The translations under genes were made by a program, and so were the position numbers. From assembly GCA_037893245.1 (NCBI GenBank), contig JBAIAA010000506.1:991001-1055000 (forward strand): 64,000 nt of DNA. Direction: 5' to 3'. The stretch is from Crossaster papposus. Taxonomy: Eukaryota > Echinodermata > Asteroidea > Velatida > Solasteridae. The notes beneath the pieces are model-generated. The model saw only the letters and a list, made by a program, of their open reading frames with translations, had not been told where the DNA came from and searched no databases. Of this stretch, positions 24,021 to 39,600 are shown piece after piece (within the stretch, counting starts at the first letter, position 1; each line of letters opens with the position of its first letter).

Positions 24021-27000
24021 ATAATTTTCTCGACATATATCTAAGCTGCGAGCCTCAACGTTGTTCGAGAATGAAGAGACACTCACCAGCTCGACATCCG
24101 AGCCAAAATATTGCCAAATTTCTCCCTGGAAAAACAAACAAACTGAGAGACTCATGCGTCAGGACACTGGCGGCATAGGCCTATGAGGCAATACACGTGT
24201 ACATCCATACACATAAGAAAACATGGCTGCGAATGAGGACAATTTTCTCGACATATATCTGAGCTGCGAGCCTCAACGTTGTTCGAGAATGATGGGACAC
24301 TCACCAGCTCGACATCTGAGCCAAAATATTGCCAAATTTCTCACTGGAAAAAACCTAAACTGAGAGACTCATGCGTCAGGACACTGGCGGCATATGCCTA
24401 TGTGGCACTACACGTGTACATACAAACACATCAGAAAACATGGCTGCGAATGAGGATATTTTTCTCGACATATATCTGAGCTGCGAGCCTCAACGTTGTT
24501 CGAGAATGAAGAGACACTCACCAGCTCGACATCCGAGCCAAAATATTGCCAAATTTCTCACTGAAAACACCCAAACTGTGAGACTCATGCGTCAGGACAC
24601 TGGCGGCATAGGCCTATGAGGCAATTCACGTGTACATCCATAGACATAAGAAAACATGGCTGCGAATGAGGATAATTTTCTCGACTTATATCTGAGCTGC
24701 GAGCCTCAACGTTGTTCGAGAATGAAGAGACACTCACCAGCTCGACATCTGAGCCAAAATTTTGCAAAATTTCTCACTGGAAAAAACCCAAACTGTTAGA
24801 CTCATTCGTCAGGACACTGGCGGCATAGGCCTATGAGGCAATACACGTGTACATCCATACACATAAGAAAACATGGCTGCGAATGAGGACAATTTTCTCG
24901 ACATATATCTGAGCTGCGAGCCTCAACGTTGTTCGAGAATGAAGAGCCACTCACCAGCTCGACATCCGAGCCAAAATATTGCCAGATTTCTCACTGGAAA
25001 AACAAACAAACTGAGAGGCTCATGCGTCAGTATACTGGCGGCATAGGCCTATGAGGCAATACACGTGTACATACATACACATAAGAAAACATGGCTACGA
25101 ATGAGGATAACTTTGTCGACATATATCTGAGCTGTGAGCCTCAGCGTTGTTCGAGAATGAAGAGACACTCACCAGCTCGACATCCGAGCCAAAATATTGC
25201 CAAATTTCTCACTGCAGAAAAACAAATCTGAGAGACTCCTGGGTGAGGATACTGGCGGCATAGGCCTATGTGGCAATACACGTGTACATACATACACATC
25301 AGAACACATGGCTGCGAATGAGGATAATGTTCTCGACATGTATCTGAGCTGCGAACCTCAACGTTGTTCGAAAATGAAGGGACACTCACCAGCTCGACAT
25401 CCGAGCCAAAATATTGCCAAATTTCTCACTGGAAAAACAAACAAACTGAGAGACTCATGCGTCAGGATACTGGCGGCATAGGCATATGTGGCAATACACG
25501 TGTACATACATACACATCAGAAAACATGGCTGCGAATGAGGATAATGTTCTCAACATATATATGATCTGCGAACCTCAACGTTGTTCGAGAATGAAGAGA
25601 CATTCACCACCTCCACATCTGAGCTAACACATCGCCACAATTCTCACCGGAAGAGACCAAAACTTTGAGACTCATGCGTCAGGACACTGGCGGCATAGGC
25701 CTATGAGGCAATACACGTGTACATACATACATATCAGAACACATGGCTGCGAATGAGGATAATTGTATCGACTTATATTTGAGCTGCGAACCTCAACGTT
25801 GTTGGAGAATGAAGAGACACTCACCAGCTCGACATCCGAGCCAAAATATTGCCAAATTTCTCACTGGAAAAAAACAAAAACTGTGAGACTCATGCTTCTG
25901 GACACTGGCGACATAAGCCTATGCGGCAATACACGTGTACACGCATAAACATAAGAAAACATGGCTGCGAATGAGAATAATTTTATGAACTTATATCTCA
26001 GATGCGAACCTCAACGTTGTTCGAGAATGAAGAGACACTCGCCAGCTCGACATCTGAACCAAAATATTGCCCAAATTTCTCACTGGAAAAAAACCAAACT
26101 GAGAGACTCATGCGTCAGGACACTGGCGGCATATGCCTATGTGGCATTACACGTGTACATACAAACACATCAGAAAACATGGCTGCGAATGAGGATATTT
26201 TTCTCAACATATAGCTGAGCTGCGAGCCTCAACGTTGTTCGAGAATGAAGAGACACTCACCAGCTCGACATCCGAGCCAAAATATTGCCAAATTTCTCAC
26301 TGGAAAAAAACAAAAACTGTGAGACTCATGCTTCTGGACACTGGCGACATAAGCCTATGCGGCAATACACGTGTACACGCATAAACATAAGAAAACATGG
26401 CTGCGAATGAGAATAATTTTATGAACTTATATCTGAGATGCGAACCTCAACGTTGTTCGAGAATGAAGAGACACTCGCCAGCTCGACATCTGAACCAAAA
26501 TATTGCCCAAATTTCTCACTGAAAAAAAACCCAAACTGAGAGACTCATGCGTCAGGACACTGGCGGCATAGGCCTATGAGGCAATACACGTGTACATCCA
26601 TACACATAAGAAAACATGGCTGCGAATGAGGACAATTTTCTCGACATATATCTAAGCTGCGAGCCTCAACGTTGTTCGAGAATGAAGACACACTCACCAG
26701 CTCGACATCCGAGCCAAAATATTACCAAATTTCTCACTGGAAAAAACCCAAACTGAGAGACTCATGCGTCAGGATACTGGCGGCATAGGCCTATGTGGCA
26801 CTACACGTGTACATACATACACATCAGAAAACATTGCTGCGAATGAGGATAATGTCCTCGACATATATCTGAGCTGCGAACCTCAATGTTGTTCGAGAAT
26901 GAAGAGACACTCACCAGCTCGACATCTGAGCCAAAATATTGCCACATTTCTCACTGGAACAAACCTAAACTGAGAGACTCATGCGTCAGGATACTGGCGG

Positions 27001-28529
27001 CATATGCCTATGTGGCACTACACGTGTACATACAAACACATCAGAAAACATGGCTGCGAATGAGGATATTTTTCTCGACATATATCTGAGCTGCGAGCCT
27101 CAACGTTGTTCGAGAATGAAGAGACACTCACCAGCTCGACATCCGAGCCAAAATATTGCCAAATTTCTCACTGAAAAAAAAACCAAACTGTGAGACTCAT
27201 TCTTCTGGAAACTGACGACAGGATAATGTTCTCGACATGTATCTGAGCTGCGAACCTCAACGTTGTTCGAGAATGAAGGAACACTCACCAACTCGACATC
27301 TTAGCCAAAATGTTGCCAAATTTCACACTGGAACAAACCTAAACTGTGAGACTCATACGTCAGGACACGGGCGGCATAGGCCTATGAGGCAATACACGTG
27401 TACATACATACACATAAGAAAACATGGCTGCGAATGAGGACAATTTTCTCGACATATATCTGAGCTGCGAGCCTCTACGTTGTTCGAGAATGAAGAGACA
27501 CTCACCAGCTTGACATCCGAGCCAAAATATTGCCAAATTTCTCACTGGAAAACAAACAAACTGAGAGACTCATGCGTCAGGACACTGGCGGCATATGCCT
27601 ATGTGGCATTACACGTGTACATACAAACACATCAGAACACATGGCTGCGAATGAGGATATTTTTCTCGACATATATCTGAGCTGCGAGACTCAACGTTGT
27701 TCGAGAATGAAGAGACACTCACCAGCTCGACATCCGAGCCAAAATGTTGCCAAATTTCTCACTGGAAAAACAAACAAACTGTGAGACTCATGCTTCTGGA
27801 CACTGGCGACATAAGCCTATGCGGCAATACACGTGTACACGCATAAACATAAGAAAACATGGCTGCGAATGAGGATAATTTTACGAACTTATATCTGAGA
27901 TGCGAACCTCAACGTTGTTCGAGAATGAAGAGACACTCGCCAGCTCGACATCTGAGCCAAAATATTGCACAAATTTCTCACTGAAAAAAACCCCAAACTG
28001 AGAGACTCATGCGTCAGGACACTGGCGGCATAGGCCTATGAGGCAATTCACGTGTACATCCATACACATAAGAAAACATGGCTGCGAATGAGGACAATTT
28101 TCTCGACATATATCTGAGCTGCGAGCCTCAACGTTGTTCGAGAATGAAGAGACATTCACCACCTCCACATCTGAGCTAACACATCGCCAAAATTCTCACC
28201 GGAAGAGACCAAAACTTTGAGACTCATGCGTCAGGACACTGGCGGCATAGGCCTATGAGGCAATACACGTGTACATACATACATATCAGAACACATGGCT
28301 GCGAATGAGGATAATTTTCTCGACTTATATCTGAGCTGCGAACCTCAACGTTGTTGGAGAATGAAGAGACACTCACCAGCTCGACATCTGAGCCAAAATA
28401 TTGCAAAATTTCTCACTGGAAAAAAGCCAAACTGTGAGACTCATTCGTCAGGACACTGGCGGCATAGGCCTGTGAGGCAATACACGTGTACATCCATACA
28501 CATAAGAAAACATGGCTGCGAATGAGGAT

Positions 28530-29833
28530 AATTTTCTCGACTTATATCTGAGCTGCGAGCCTCAACGTTGTTCGAGAATGAAGAGACACTCGCCAGCTCG
28601 ACATCTGAGCCAAAATATTGCCAAATTTCTCACTGGAAAAACAAACAAACTGAGAGACTCATGCGTCAGGATACTGGCGGCATAGGCCTATGTGGCAATA
28701 CACGTGTACATACATACACATCAGAAAACATGGCTGCGAATGAGGATAATGTTCTCAACATATATATGAGCTGCGAACCTCAACATTGTTCGAGAATGAA
28801 GAGACAATCACCACCTCCACATCTGAGCTAACACATCGCCAAAATTATCACCGGAAGAGACCAAAACTTTGAGACTCATGCGTCAGGACACTGGCGGCAT
28901 AGGCCTATGAGGCAATACACGTGTACATACATACATATCAGAACACATGGCTGCGAATGAGGATAATTGTATCGACTTATATTTGAGCTGCGAACCTCAA
29001 CGTTGTTGGAGAATGAAGAGACACTCACCAGCTCGACATCCGAGCCAAAATATTGCCCAAATTTCTCACTGGAAAAACCCCAAACTGAGAGACTCATGCG
29101 TCAGGACACTGGCGGCATATGCCTATGTGGCATTACACGTGTACATACAAACATATCAGAAAACATGGCTGCGAATGAGGATATTTTTCTCAACATAAAT
29201 CTGAGCTGCGAGCCTCAACGTTGTTCGAGAATGAAGAGACACTCACCAGCTCGACAACCGAGCCAAAATATTTCTAAATTTCTCACTGGAAAAAAAACAA
29301 ACTGAGAGACTCATGCGTCAGGACAGTGGCGGCATATGCCTATTTGGCAATACACGTATACATACATACACATAAGAAAACATGGCTGCGAATGAGGATA
29401 ATTTTCTCGACATATATCTGAGCTGCGAGCCTCAACGAGTTTCGAAAATGAAGAGACACTCACCAGCTCAACATCCGAGCCAAAATATTACCAAATTTCT
29501 CACTGGAAAAAAACCAAACTGAGAGACTCATGCGTCAGGATACTGGCGGCATAGGCCTATGTGGTAATACACGTGTACATACATACACATCAGAAAACAT
29601 GGCTGCGAATGAGGATAATTTTCTCGACTTATATCTGAGCTGCGAGCCTCAACGTTGTTCGAGAATGAAGAGACACTCGCCAGCTCGACATCTGAGCCAA
29701 AATATTGCCAAATTTCTCACTGAAAAAAAACCAAACTGTGAGACTCATGCGTCAGGACACTGGCGGCATAGGACTATGAGGCAATACACGTGTACATCCA
29801 TACACATAAGAAAACATGGCAGCGAATAAGGAC
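28530..29833 (+). repeat. 1,304 bp segmental repeat, copy 1
   Basis: Six monomers recur 1,304 bp downstream with the same series of variants: TTGTATCGACTTATATTTGAG, then ATTGCCCAAATT, then CAACGAGTTTCG. The last marker, at about 29427, is a rare substitution useful for tracing copies. A few single-base differences separate the copies. Confidence 0.75.
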
Positions 29834-32800
29834 CATTTTCTCGACATATATCTGAGCTGCGAGCCTCAACGTTGTTCGAGAATGAAGAGACACTCGCCAG
29901 CTCGACATCTGAGCCAAAATATTGCCAAATTTCTCACTGGAAAAACAAACAAACTGAAAGACTCATGCGTCAGGATACTGGCGGCATAGGCCTATGTGGC
30001 AATACACGTGTACATACATACACATCAGAAAACATGGCTGCGAATGAGGATAATGTTCTCAACATATATATGAGCTGCGAACCTCAACGTTGTTCGAGAA
30101 TGAAGAGACATTCACCACCTCCACATCTGAGCTAACACATCGCCAAAATTCTCACCGGAAGAGACCAAAACTTTGAGACTCATGCGTCAGGACACTGGCG
30201 GCATAGGCCTATGAGGCAATACACGTGTACATACATACATATCAGAACACATGGCTGCGAATGAGGATAATTGTATCGACTTATATTTGAGCTGCGAACC
30301 TCAACGTTGTTGGAGAATGAAGAGACACTCACTAGCTCGACATCCGAGCCAAAATATTGCCCAAATTTCTCACTGGAAAAAACCCAAACTGAGAGACTCA
30401 TGCGTCAGGACACTGGCGGCATATGCCTATGTGGCATTACACGTGTACATACAAACACATCAGAAAACATGGCTGCGAATGAGGATATTTTTCTCAACAT
30501 ATATCTGAGCTGCGAGCCTCAACGTTGTTCGAGAATGAAGAGACACTCACCAGCTCGACATCCGAGCCAAAATATTTCCAAATTTCTCACTGGAAAAAAA
30601 ACCAAACTGAGAGACTCATGCGTCAGGACACTGGGGGCATATGCCTATGTGGCAATACACGTATACATACATACACATAAGAAAACATGGCTGCGAATGA
30701 GGATAATTTTCTCGACATATATCTGAGCTGCGAGCCTCAACGAGTTTCGAAAATAAAGAGACACTCACCAGCTCAACATCCGAGCCAAAATATTACCAAA
30801 TTTCTCACTGGAAAAAAACCAAACTGAGAGACTCATGCGTCAGGATACTGGCGGCATAGGCCTATGTGGTAATACACGTGTACATACATACACATCAGAA
30901 AACATGGCTGCGAATGGGGATAATGTTCTCGACATATATCTGAGCTGCGAACCTCAACGTTGTTGGAGAATGAAGAGACACTCACCAGCTCGACATCTGA
31001 GCCAAAATATTTCCAAATTTCTCACTGGAAAAAAAACAAACTGAGAGACTCATGCGTCAGGACACTGGCGGCATATGCCTATGTGGCAATACACGTATAC
31101 ATACATACACATAAGAAAACATGGCTGCGAATGAGGATAATTTTCTCGACATATATCTGAGCTGCGAGCCTCAACGTTGTTCGAAAATGAAGAGACACTC
31201 ACCAGCTCAACATCCGAGCCAAAATATTATCAAAATTTTCACTGGAAAAAACCCAAACTGAGAGACTCATGCGTCAGGATACTGGCGGCATAGGCCTATG
31301 CGGCAATACACGTGTACATACATACACATCAGAAAACATGGCTGCGAATGAGGATAATGTTCTCGACATATTTCTGAGCTGCGAACCTCAACGTTGTTCG
31401 AGAATGAAGAGACACTCACCCGCTCGACATCTGAGCCAAAATATTGCAAAATTTCTCACTGGAAAAAAACCAAACTGAGAGACTCATGCATCAGGACACT
31501 GGCGGCATATGCCTATGTGGCAATACACGTATACATACAAACACATCAGAAAACATGGCTGCGAATGAGGATATTTTTCTCGACATATATCTGAGCTGCG
31601 AGCCTCAACATTGTTCGAGAATGAAGAGACACTTACCAGCTCGACATCCGAGCCAAAATATTGCCAAATTTCTCACTGGAAAATAAACCAAACTGTGAGA
31701 CTCATGCTTCTGGACACTGGCGACATGATAATGTTTTCGACATGTATCTGAGCTGCGAACCTCAACGTTGTTCGAGAATGAAGAGACACTCACCCGCTCG
31801 ACATCTGAGCCAAAATATTGCCAAATTTCTCACTGGAACAAACCTAAACTGAGAGACTCATGCGTCAGGACACTGGCGGCATATGCCTTTGTGGCACTAC
31901 ACGTGTACATACAAACACATCAGAAAACATGGCTGCGAATGAGGACATTTTTCTCGACATATATCTGAGCTGCGAGCCTCAACGTTGTTCGAGAATGAAG
32001 AGACACTCACCAGCTCGACATCCGAGCCAAAATATTGCCAAATTTCTCACTGGAAAATAAACCAAACTGTGAGACTCATGCTTCTGGACACTGGCGACAT
32101 GATAATGTTTTCGACATGTATGTGAGCTGCGAACCTCAACGTTGTTCGAGAATGAAGAGACACTCACCCGCTCGACATCTGAGCCAAAATATTGCCAAAT
32201 TTCTCACTGGAACAAACCTAAACTGAGAGACTCATGCGTCAGGACACTGGCGGCATATGCCTTTGTGGCACTACACGTGTACATACAAACACATCAGAAA
32301 ACATGGCTGCGAATGAGGACATTTTTCTCGACATATATCTGAGCTGCGAGCCTCAACGTTGTTCGAGAATGAAGAGACACTCACCAGCTCGACATCCGAG
32401 CCAAAATATTACCAAATTTCTCACTGGAAAAAAACCAAACTGAGAGACTCATGCGTCAGGATACTGGCGGCATAGGCCTATGTGGTAATACACGTGTACA
32501 TACATACACATCAGAAAACATGGCTGCAAATGGGGATAATGTTCTCGACATATATCTGAGCTGCGAACCTCAACGTTGTTGGAGAATGAAGAGACACTCA
32601 CCAGCTCGACATCTGAGCCAAAATATTTCCAAATTTCTCACTGGAAAAAAACCAAACTGAGAGACTCATGCGTCAGGACACTGGCGGCATATGCCTATGT
32701 GGCAATACACGTATACATACATACACATAAGAAAACATGGCTGCGAATGAGGATAATTTTCTCGACATATATCTGAGCTGCGAGACTCAACGTTGTTCGA

Positions 32801-33692
32801 AAATGAAGAGACACTCACCAGCTCAACATCCGAGCCAAAATATTACCAAATTTCTCACTGGAAAAAACCCAAACTGAGAGACTCATGCGTCAGGATACTG
32901 GCGGCATAGGCCTATGTGGCAATACACGTGTACATACATACACATCAGAAAACATGGCTGCGAATGAGGATAATGTTCTCGACATATTTCTGAGCTGCGA
33001 ACCTCAACGTTGTTCGAGAATGAAGAGACACTCACCAGCTCGACATCTGAGCCAAAATATTGCAAAATTTCTCACTGAAAAAAAACCAAACTGAGAGACT
33101 CATGCGTCAGGACACTGGCGGCATATGCCTATGTGGCAATACACGTATACATACATACACATAAGAAAACATGGCTGCGAATGAGGATAATTTTCTCGAC
33201 ATATATCTGAGCTGCGAGCCTCAACGTTGTTCGAAAATGAAGAGACACTCACCAGCTCGACATCCGAGCCAAAATATTGCCAAATTTCTCACTGGAAAAT
33301 AAACCAAACTGTGAGACTCATGCTTCTGGACACTGGCGACATGATAATGTTTTCGACATGTATCTGAGCTGCGAACCTCAACGTTGTTCGAGAATGAAGA
33401 GACACTCACCCGCTCGACATCTGAGCCAAAATATTGCCAAATTTCTCACTGGAACAAACTTAAACTGAGAGACTCATGCGTCACGACACTGGCGGCATAT
33501 GCCTTTGTGGCACTACACCTGTACATACAAACACATCAGAAAACATGGCTGCGAATGAGGACATTTTTCTCGACATATATCAGAGCTGCGAGCCTCAACG
33601 TTGTTCGAGAATGAAGAGACACTCACCAGCTCGACATCCGAGCCAAAATATTACCAAATTTCTCACTGGAAAAAACCTAAACTGAGAGACTC
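28967..33692 (+). repeat. 7,367 bp-offset higher-order block, copy 0
   Basis: This block recurs at about 36334-41058 with an almost constant offset of 7,365-7,367 bp. It includes an ordered set of full-length monomers and three 157 bp monomers (near 31716, 32091 and 33333). Slight offset changes come from A-run lengths. It is the first of three related blocks in 29-46 kb. Confidence 0.8.
29834..30910 (+). repeat. 1,304 bp segmental repeat, copy 2
   Basis: Second copy of the six-monomer block, with the CAACGAGTTTCG marker at about 30738. Around 30880-30910 the sequence leaves the copy 1 pattern (AATGGGGATAATG here). Confidence 0.75.
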
Positions 33693-34984
33693 ATGCGTCT
33701 GGACACTGGCGGCATATGCCTATGTGGCAATACACGTGTACATACAAACACATCAGAAAACATGGCTGCGAATGAGGATATTTTTGTCGACATATATCTG
33801 AGCTGCGAACCTCAACGTTGTTCGAGAAGGAAGAGACACTCACCCGCTCGACATCTGAACCAAAATATTGCAAAATTTCTCACTGGAACAAACCTAAACT
33901 CAGATACTCATGCGTCAGGACACAGGCGGCATATGCCTATGTGGCACTACACGTGTACATACAAACACATTAGAAAACATGGCTGCGAATGAGGATATTT
34001 TTCTCGACATATATCTGAGCTGCGAGCCTCAACGTTGTTCGAGAATGAAGAGACACTCACCAGCTCGACATCCGAGCCAAAATATTGCCAAATTTCTCAC
34101 TGGAAATAAACCAAACTGAGAGACTCATGCGTCAGGACACTGGCGGCATATGCCTATGTGGCAATACACGTATACATACATACACATAAAAAAAAAAACA
34201 TGCCTGCGAATGAGGATAATTTTCTCGACATATATCTGAGCTACGAGCCTCAACGTTGTTCGAAAATGAAGAGACACTCACCAGCTCGACATCTGAGCCA
34301 AAATATTTCCCAATTTCTCACTGGAAAAAAACCAAACTGAGAGACTCATGCGTCAGGACACTGGCGGCATAGGCCTATGTGGCAATACACGTGTACATAC
34401 ATACACATAAGAAAACATGGCTGCGAATGAGGATAATTTTCTCGACATATATCTGAGCTGCGAGCCTCAACGTTGTTCGAAAATGAAGAGACACTCACCA
34501 GCTCAACATCCGAGCCAAAATATTACCAAATTTCTCACTGAAAAAAAACCAAACTGAGAGACTCATGCGTCAGGATACTGGCGGCATAGGCCTATGTGGC
34601 AATACACGTGTACATACATACATATCAGAAAACATGGCTGCGAATGAGGATAATTGTATCGACTTATATTTGAGCTGCGAACCTCAACGTTGTTGGAGAA
34701 TGAAGAGACACTCACCAGCTCGACATCCGAGCCAAAATATTGCCCAAATTTCTCACTGGAAAAAACCCAAACTGAGAGACTCATGCGTCAGGACACTGGC
34801 GGCATATGCCTATGTGGCATTACACGTGTACATACAAACATATCAGAAAACATGGCTGCGAATGAGGATATTTTTCTCAACATATATCTGAGCTGCGAGC
34901 CTCAACGTTGTTCGAGAATGAAGAGACACTCACCAGCTCGACATCCGAGCCAAAATATTTCTAAATTTCTCACTGGAAAAAAAA
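33305..34984 (+). repeat. 1,680 bp exact tandem repeat, copy 1
   Basis: Line-by-line comparison with 34985-36664 shows no difference that I can see. The copies share an unusual 12-base A-run in ACACATAAAAAAAAAAAACATG near 34186. The block starts in a 157 bp monomer and ends inside a full-length one. Confidence 0.9.
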
Positions 34985-36671
34985 CAAACTGTGAGACTCA
35001 TGCTTCTGGACACTGGCGACATGATAATGTTTTCGACATGTATCTGAGCTGCGAACCTCAACGTTGTTCGAGAATGAAGAGACACTCACCCGCTCGACAT
35101 CTGAGCCAAAATATTGCCAAATTTCTCACTGGAACAAACTTAAACTGAGAGACTCATGCGTCACGACACTGGCGGCATATGCCTTTGTGGCACTACACCT
35201 GTACATACAAACACATCAGAAAACATGGCTGCGAATGAGGACATTTTTCTCGACATATATCAGAGCTGCGAGCCTCAACGTTGTTCGAGAATGAAGAGAC
35301 ACTCACCAGCTCGACATCCGAGCCAAAATATTACCAAATTTCTCACTGGAAAAAACCTAAACTGAGAGACTCATGCGTCTGGACACTGGCGGCATATGCC
35401 TATGTGGCAATACACGTGTACATACAAACACATCAGAAAACATGGCTGCGAATGAGGATATTTTTGTCGACATATATCTGAGCTGCGAACCTCAACGTTG
35501 TTCGAGAAGGAAGAGACACTCACCCGCTCGACATCTGAACCAAAATATTGCAAAATTTCTCACTGGAACAAACCTAAACTCAGATACTCATGCGTCAGGA
35601 CACAGGCGGCATATGCCTATGTGGCACTACACGTGTACATACAAACACATTAGAAAACATGGCTGCGAATGAGGATATTTTTCTCGACATATATCTGAGC
35701 TGCGAGCCTCAACGTTGTTCGAGAATGAAGAGACACTCACCAGCTCGACATCCGAGCCAAAATATTGCCAAATTTCTCACTGGAAATAAACCAAACTGAG
35801 AGACTCATGCGTCAGGACACTGGCGGCATATGCCTATGTGGCAATACACGTATACATACATACACATAAAAAAAAAAACATGCCTGCGAATGAGGATAAT
35901 TTTCTCGACATATATCTGAGCTACGAGCCTCAACGTTGTTCGAAAATGAAGAGACACTCACCAGCTCGACATCTGAGCCAAAATATTTCCCAATTTCTCA
36001 CTGGAAAAAAACCAAACTGAGAGACTCATGCGTCAGGACACTGGCGGCATAGGCCTATGTGGCAATACACGTGTACATACATACACATAAGAAAACATGG
36101 CTGCGAATGAGGATAATTTTCTCGACATATATCTGAGCTGCGAGCCTCAACGTTGTTCGAAAATGAAGAGACACTCACCAGCTCAACATCCGAGCCAAAA
36201 TATTACCAAATTTCTCACTGAAAAAAAACCAAACTGAGAGACTCATGCGTCAGGATACTGGCGGCATAGGCCTATGTGGCAATACACGTGTACATACATA
36301 CATATCAGAAAACATGGCTGCGAATGAGGATAATTGTATCGACTTATATTTGAGCTGCGAACCTCAACGTTGTTGGAGAATGAAGAGACACTCACCAGCT
36401 CGACATCCGAGCCAAAATATTGCCCAAATTTCTCACTGGAAAAAACCCAAACTGAGAGACTCATGCGTCAGGACACTGGCGGCATATGCCTATGTGGCAT
36501 TACACGTGTACATACAAACATATCAGAAAACATGGCTGCGAATGAGGATATTTTTCTCAACATATATCTGAGCTGCGAGCCTCAACGTTGTTCGAGAATG
36601 AAGAGACACTCACCAGCTCGACATCCGAGCCAAAATATTTCTAAATTTCTCACTGGAAAAAAAACAAACTG
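34985..36671 (+). repeat. 1,680 bp exact tandem repeat, copy 2
   Basis: Identical to copy 1 until 36671, after which GAGAAACTC replaces GTGAGACTC and the array continues as the 29.3 kb region does. The junction near 34985 joins a GGAAAAAAAACAAACTG end to a GTGAGACTCATGCTTCTGG start. That is a hybrid of two monomer classes. Confidence 0.9.
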
Positions 36672-39600
36672 AGAAACTCATGCGTCAGGACACTGGCGGC
36701 ATATGACTATTTGGCAATACACGTATACATACATACACATAAGAAAACATGGCTGCGAATGAGGATAATTTTCTCGACATATATCTGAGCTGCGAGCCTC
36801 AACGAGTTTCGAAAATGAAGAGACACTCACCAGCTCAACATCCGAGCCAAAATATTACCAAATTTCTCACTGGAAAAAAACCAAACTGAGAGACTCATGC
36901 GTCAGGATACTGGCGGCATAGGCCTATGTGGTAATACACGTGTACATACATACACATCAGAAAACATGGCTGCGAATGAGGATAATTTTCTCGACTTATA
37001 TCTGAGCTGCGAGCCTCAACGTTGTTCGAGAATGAAGAGACACTCGCCAGCTCGACATCTGAGCCAAAATATTGCCAAATTTCTCACTGAAAAAAACCCA
37101 AACTGTGAGACTCATGCGTCAGGACACTGGCGGCATAGGACTATGAGGCAATACACGTGTACATCCATACACATAAGAAAACATGGCAGCGAATAAGGAC
37201 CATTTTCTCGACATATATCTGAGCTGCGAGCCTCAACGTTGTTCGAGAATGAAGAGACACTCGCCAGCTCGACATCTGAGCCAAAATATTGCCAAATTTC
37301 TCACTGGAAAAACAAACAAACTGAAAGACTCATGCGTCAGGATACTGGCGGCATAGGCCTATGTGGCAATACACGTGTACATACATACACATCAGAAAAC
37401 ATGGCTGCGAATGAGGATAATGTTCTCAACATATATATGAGCTGCGAACCTCAACGTTGTTCGAGAATGAAGAGACATTCACCACCTCCACATCTGAGCT
37501 AACACATCGCCAAAATTCTCACCGGAAGAGACCAAAACTTTGAGACTCATGCGTCAGGACACTGGCGGCATAGGCCTATGAGGCAATACACGTGTACATA
37601 CATACATATCAGAACACATGGCTGCGAATGAGGATAATTGTATCGACTTATATTTGAGCTGCGAACCTCAACGTTGTTGGAGAATGAAGAGACACTCACT
37701 AGCTCGACATCCGAGCCAAAATATTGCCCAAATTTCTCACTGGAAAAAACCCAAACTGAGAGACTCATGCGTCAGGACACTGGCGGCATATGCCTATGTG
37801 GCATTACACGTGTACATACAAACACATCAGAAAACATGGCTGCGAATGAGGATATTTTTCTCAACATATATCTGAGCTGCGAGCCTCAACGTTGTTCGAG
37901 AATGAAGAGACACTCACCAGCTCGACATCCGAGCCAAAATATTTCCAAATTTCTCACTGGAAAAAAACCAAACTGAGAGACTCATGCGTCAGGACACTGG
38001 CGGCATATGCCTATGTGGCAATACACGTATACATACATACACATAAGAAAACATGGCTGCGAATGAGGATAATTTTCTCGACATATATCTGAGCTGCGAG
38101 CCTCAACGAGTTTCGAAAATGAAGAGACACTCACCAGCTCAACATCCGAGCCAAAATATTACCAAATTTCTCACTGGAAAAAAACCAAACTGAGAGACTC
38201 ATGCGTCAGGATACTGGCGGCATAGGCCTATGTGGTAATACACGTGTACATACATACACATCAGAAAACATGGCTGCGAATGGGGATAATGTTCTCGACA
38301 TATATCTGAGCTGCGAACCTCAACGTTGTTGGAGAATGAAGAGACACTCACCAGCTCGACATCTGAGCCAAAATATTTCCAAATTTCTCACTGGAAAAAA
38401 AACAAACTGAGAGACTCATGCGTCAGGACACTGGCGGCATATGCCTATGTGGCAATACACGTATACATACATACACATAAGAAAACATGGCTGCGAATGA
38501 GGATAATTTTCTCGACATATATCTGAGCTGCGAGCCTCAACGTTGTTCGAAAATGAAGAGACACTCACCAGCTCAACATCCGAGCCAAAATATTATCAAA
38601 ATTTTCACTGGAAAAAACCCAAACTGAGAGACTCATGCGTCAGGATACTGGCGGCATAGGCCTATGCGGCAATACACGTGTACATACATACACATCAGAA
38701 AACATGGCTGCGAATGAGGATAATGTTCTCGACATATTTCTGAGCTGCGAACCTCAACGTTGTTCGAGAATGAAGAGACACTCACCCGCTCGACATCTGA
38801 GCCAAAATATTGCAAGATTTCTCACTGGAAAAAACCAAACTGAGAGACTCATGCATCAGGACACTGGCGGCATATGCCTATGTGGCAATACACGTATACA
38901 TACAAACACATCAGAAAACATGGCTGCGAATGAGGATATTTTTCTCGACATATATCTGAGCTGCGAGCCTCAACATTGTTCGAGAATGAAGAGACACTTA
39001 CCAGCTCGACATCCGAGCCAAAATATTGCCAAATTTCTCACTGGAAAATAAACCAAACTGTGAGACTCATGCTTCTGGACACTGGCGACATGATAATGTT
39101 TTCGACATGTATCTGAGCTGCGAACCTCAACGTTGTTCGAGAATGAAGAGACACTCACCCGCTCGACATCTGAGCCAAAATATTGCCAAATTTCTCACTG
39201 GAACAAACCTAAACTGAGAGACTCATGCGTCAGGACACTGGCGGCATATGCCTTTGTGGCACTACACGTGTACATACAAACACATCAGAAAACATGGCTG
39301 CGAATGAGGACATTTTTCTCGACATATATCTGAGCTGCGAGCCTCAACGTTGTTCGAGAATGAAGAGACACTCACCAGCTCGACATCCGAGCCAAAATAT
39401 TGCCAAATTTCTCACTGGAAAATAAACCAAACTGTGAGACTCATGCTTCTGGACACTGGCGACATGATAATGTTTTCGACATGTATCTGAGCTGCGAACC
39501 TCAACGTTGTTCGAGAATGAAGAGACACTCACCCGCTCGACATCTGAGCCAAAATATTGCCAAATTTCTCACTGGAACAAACCTAAACTGAGAGACTCAT

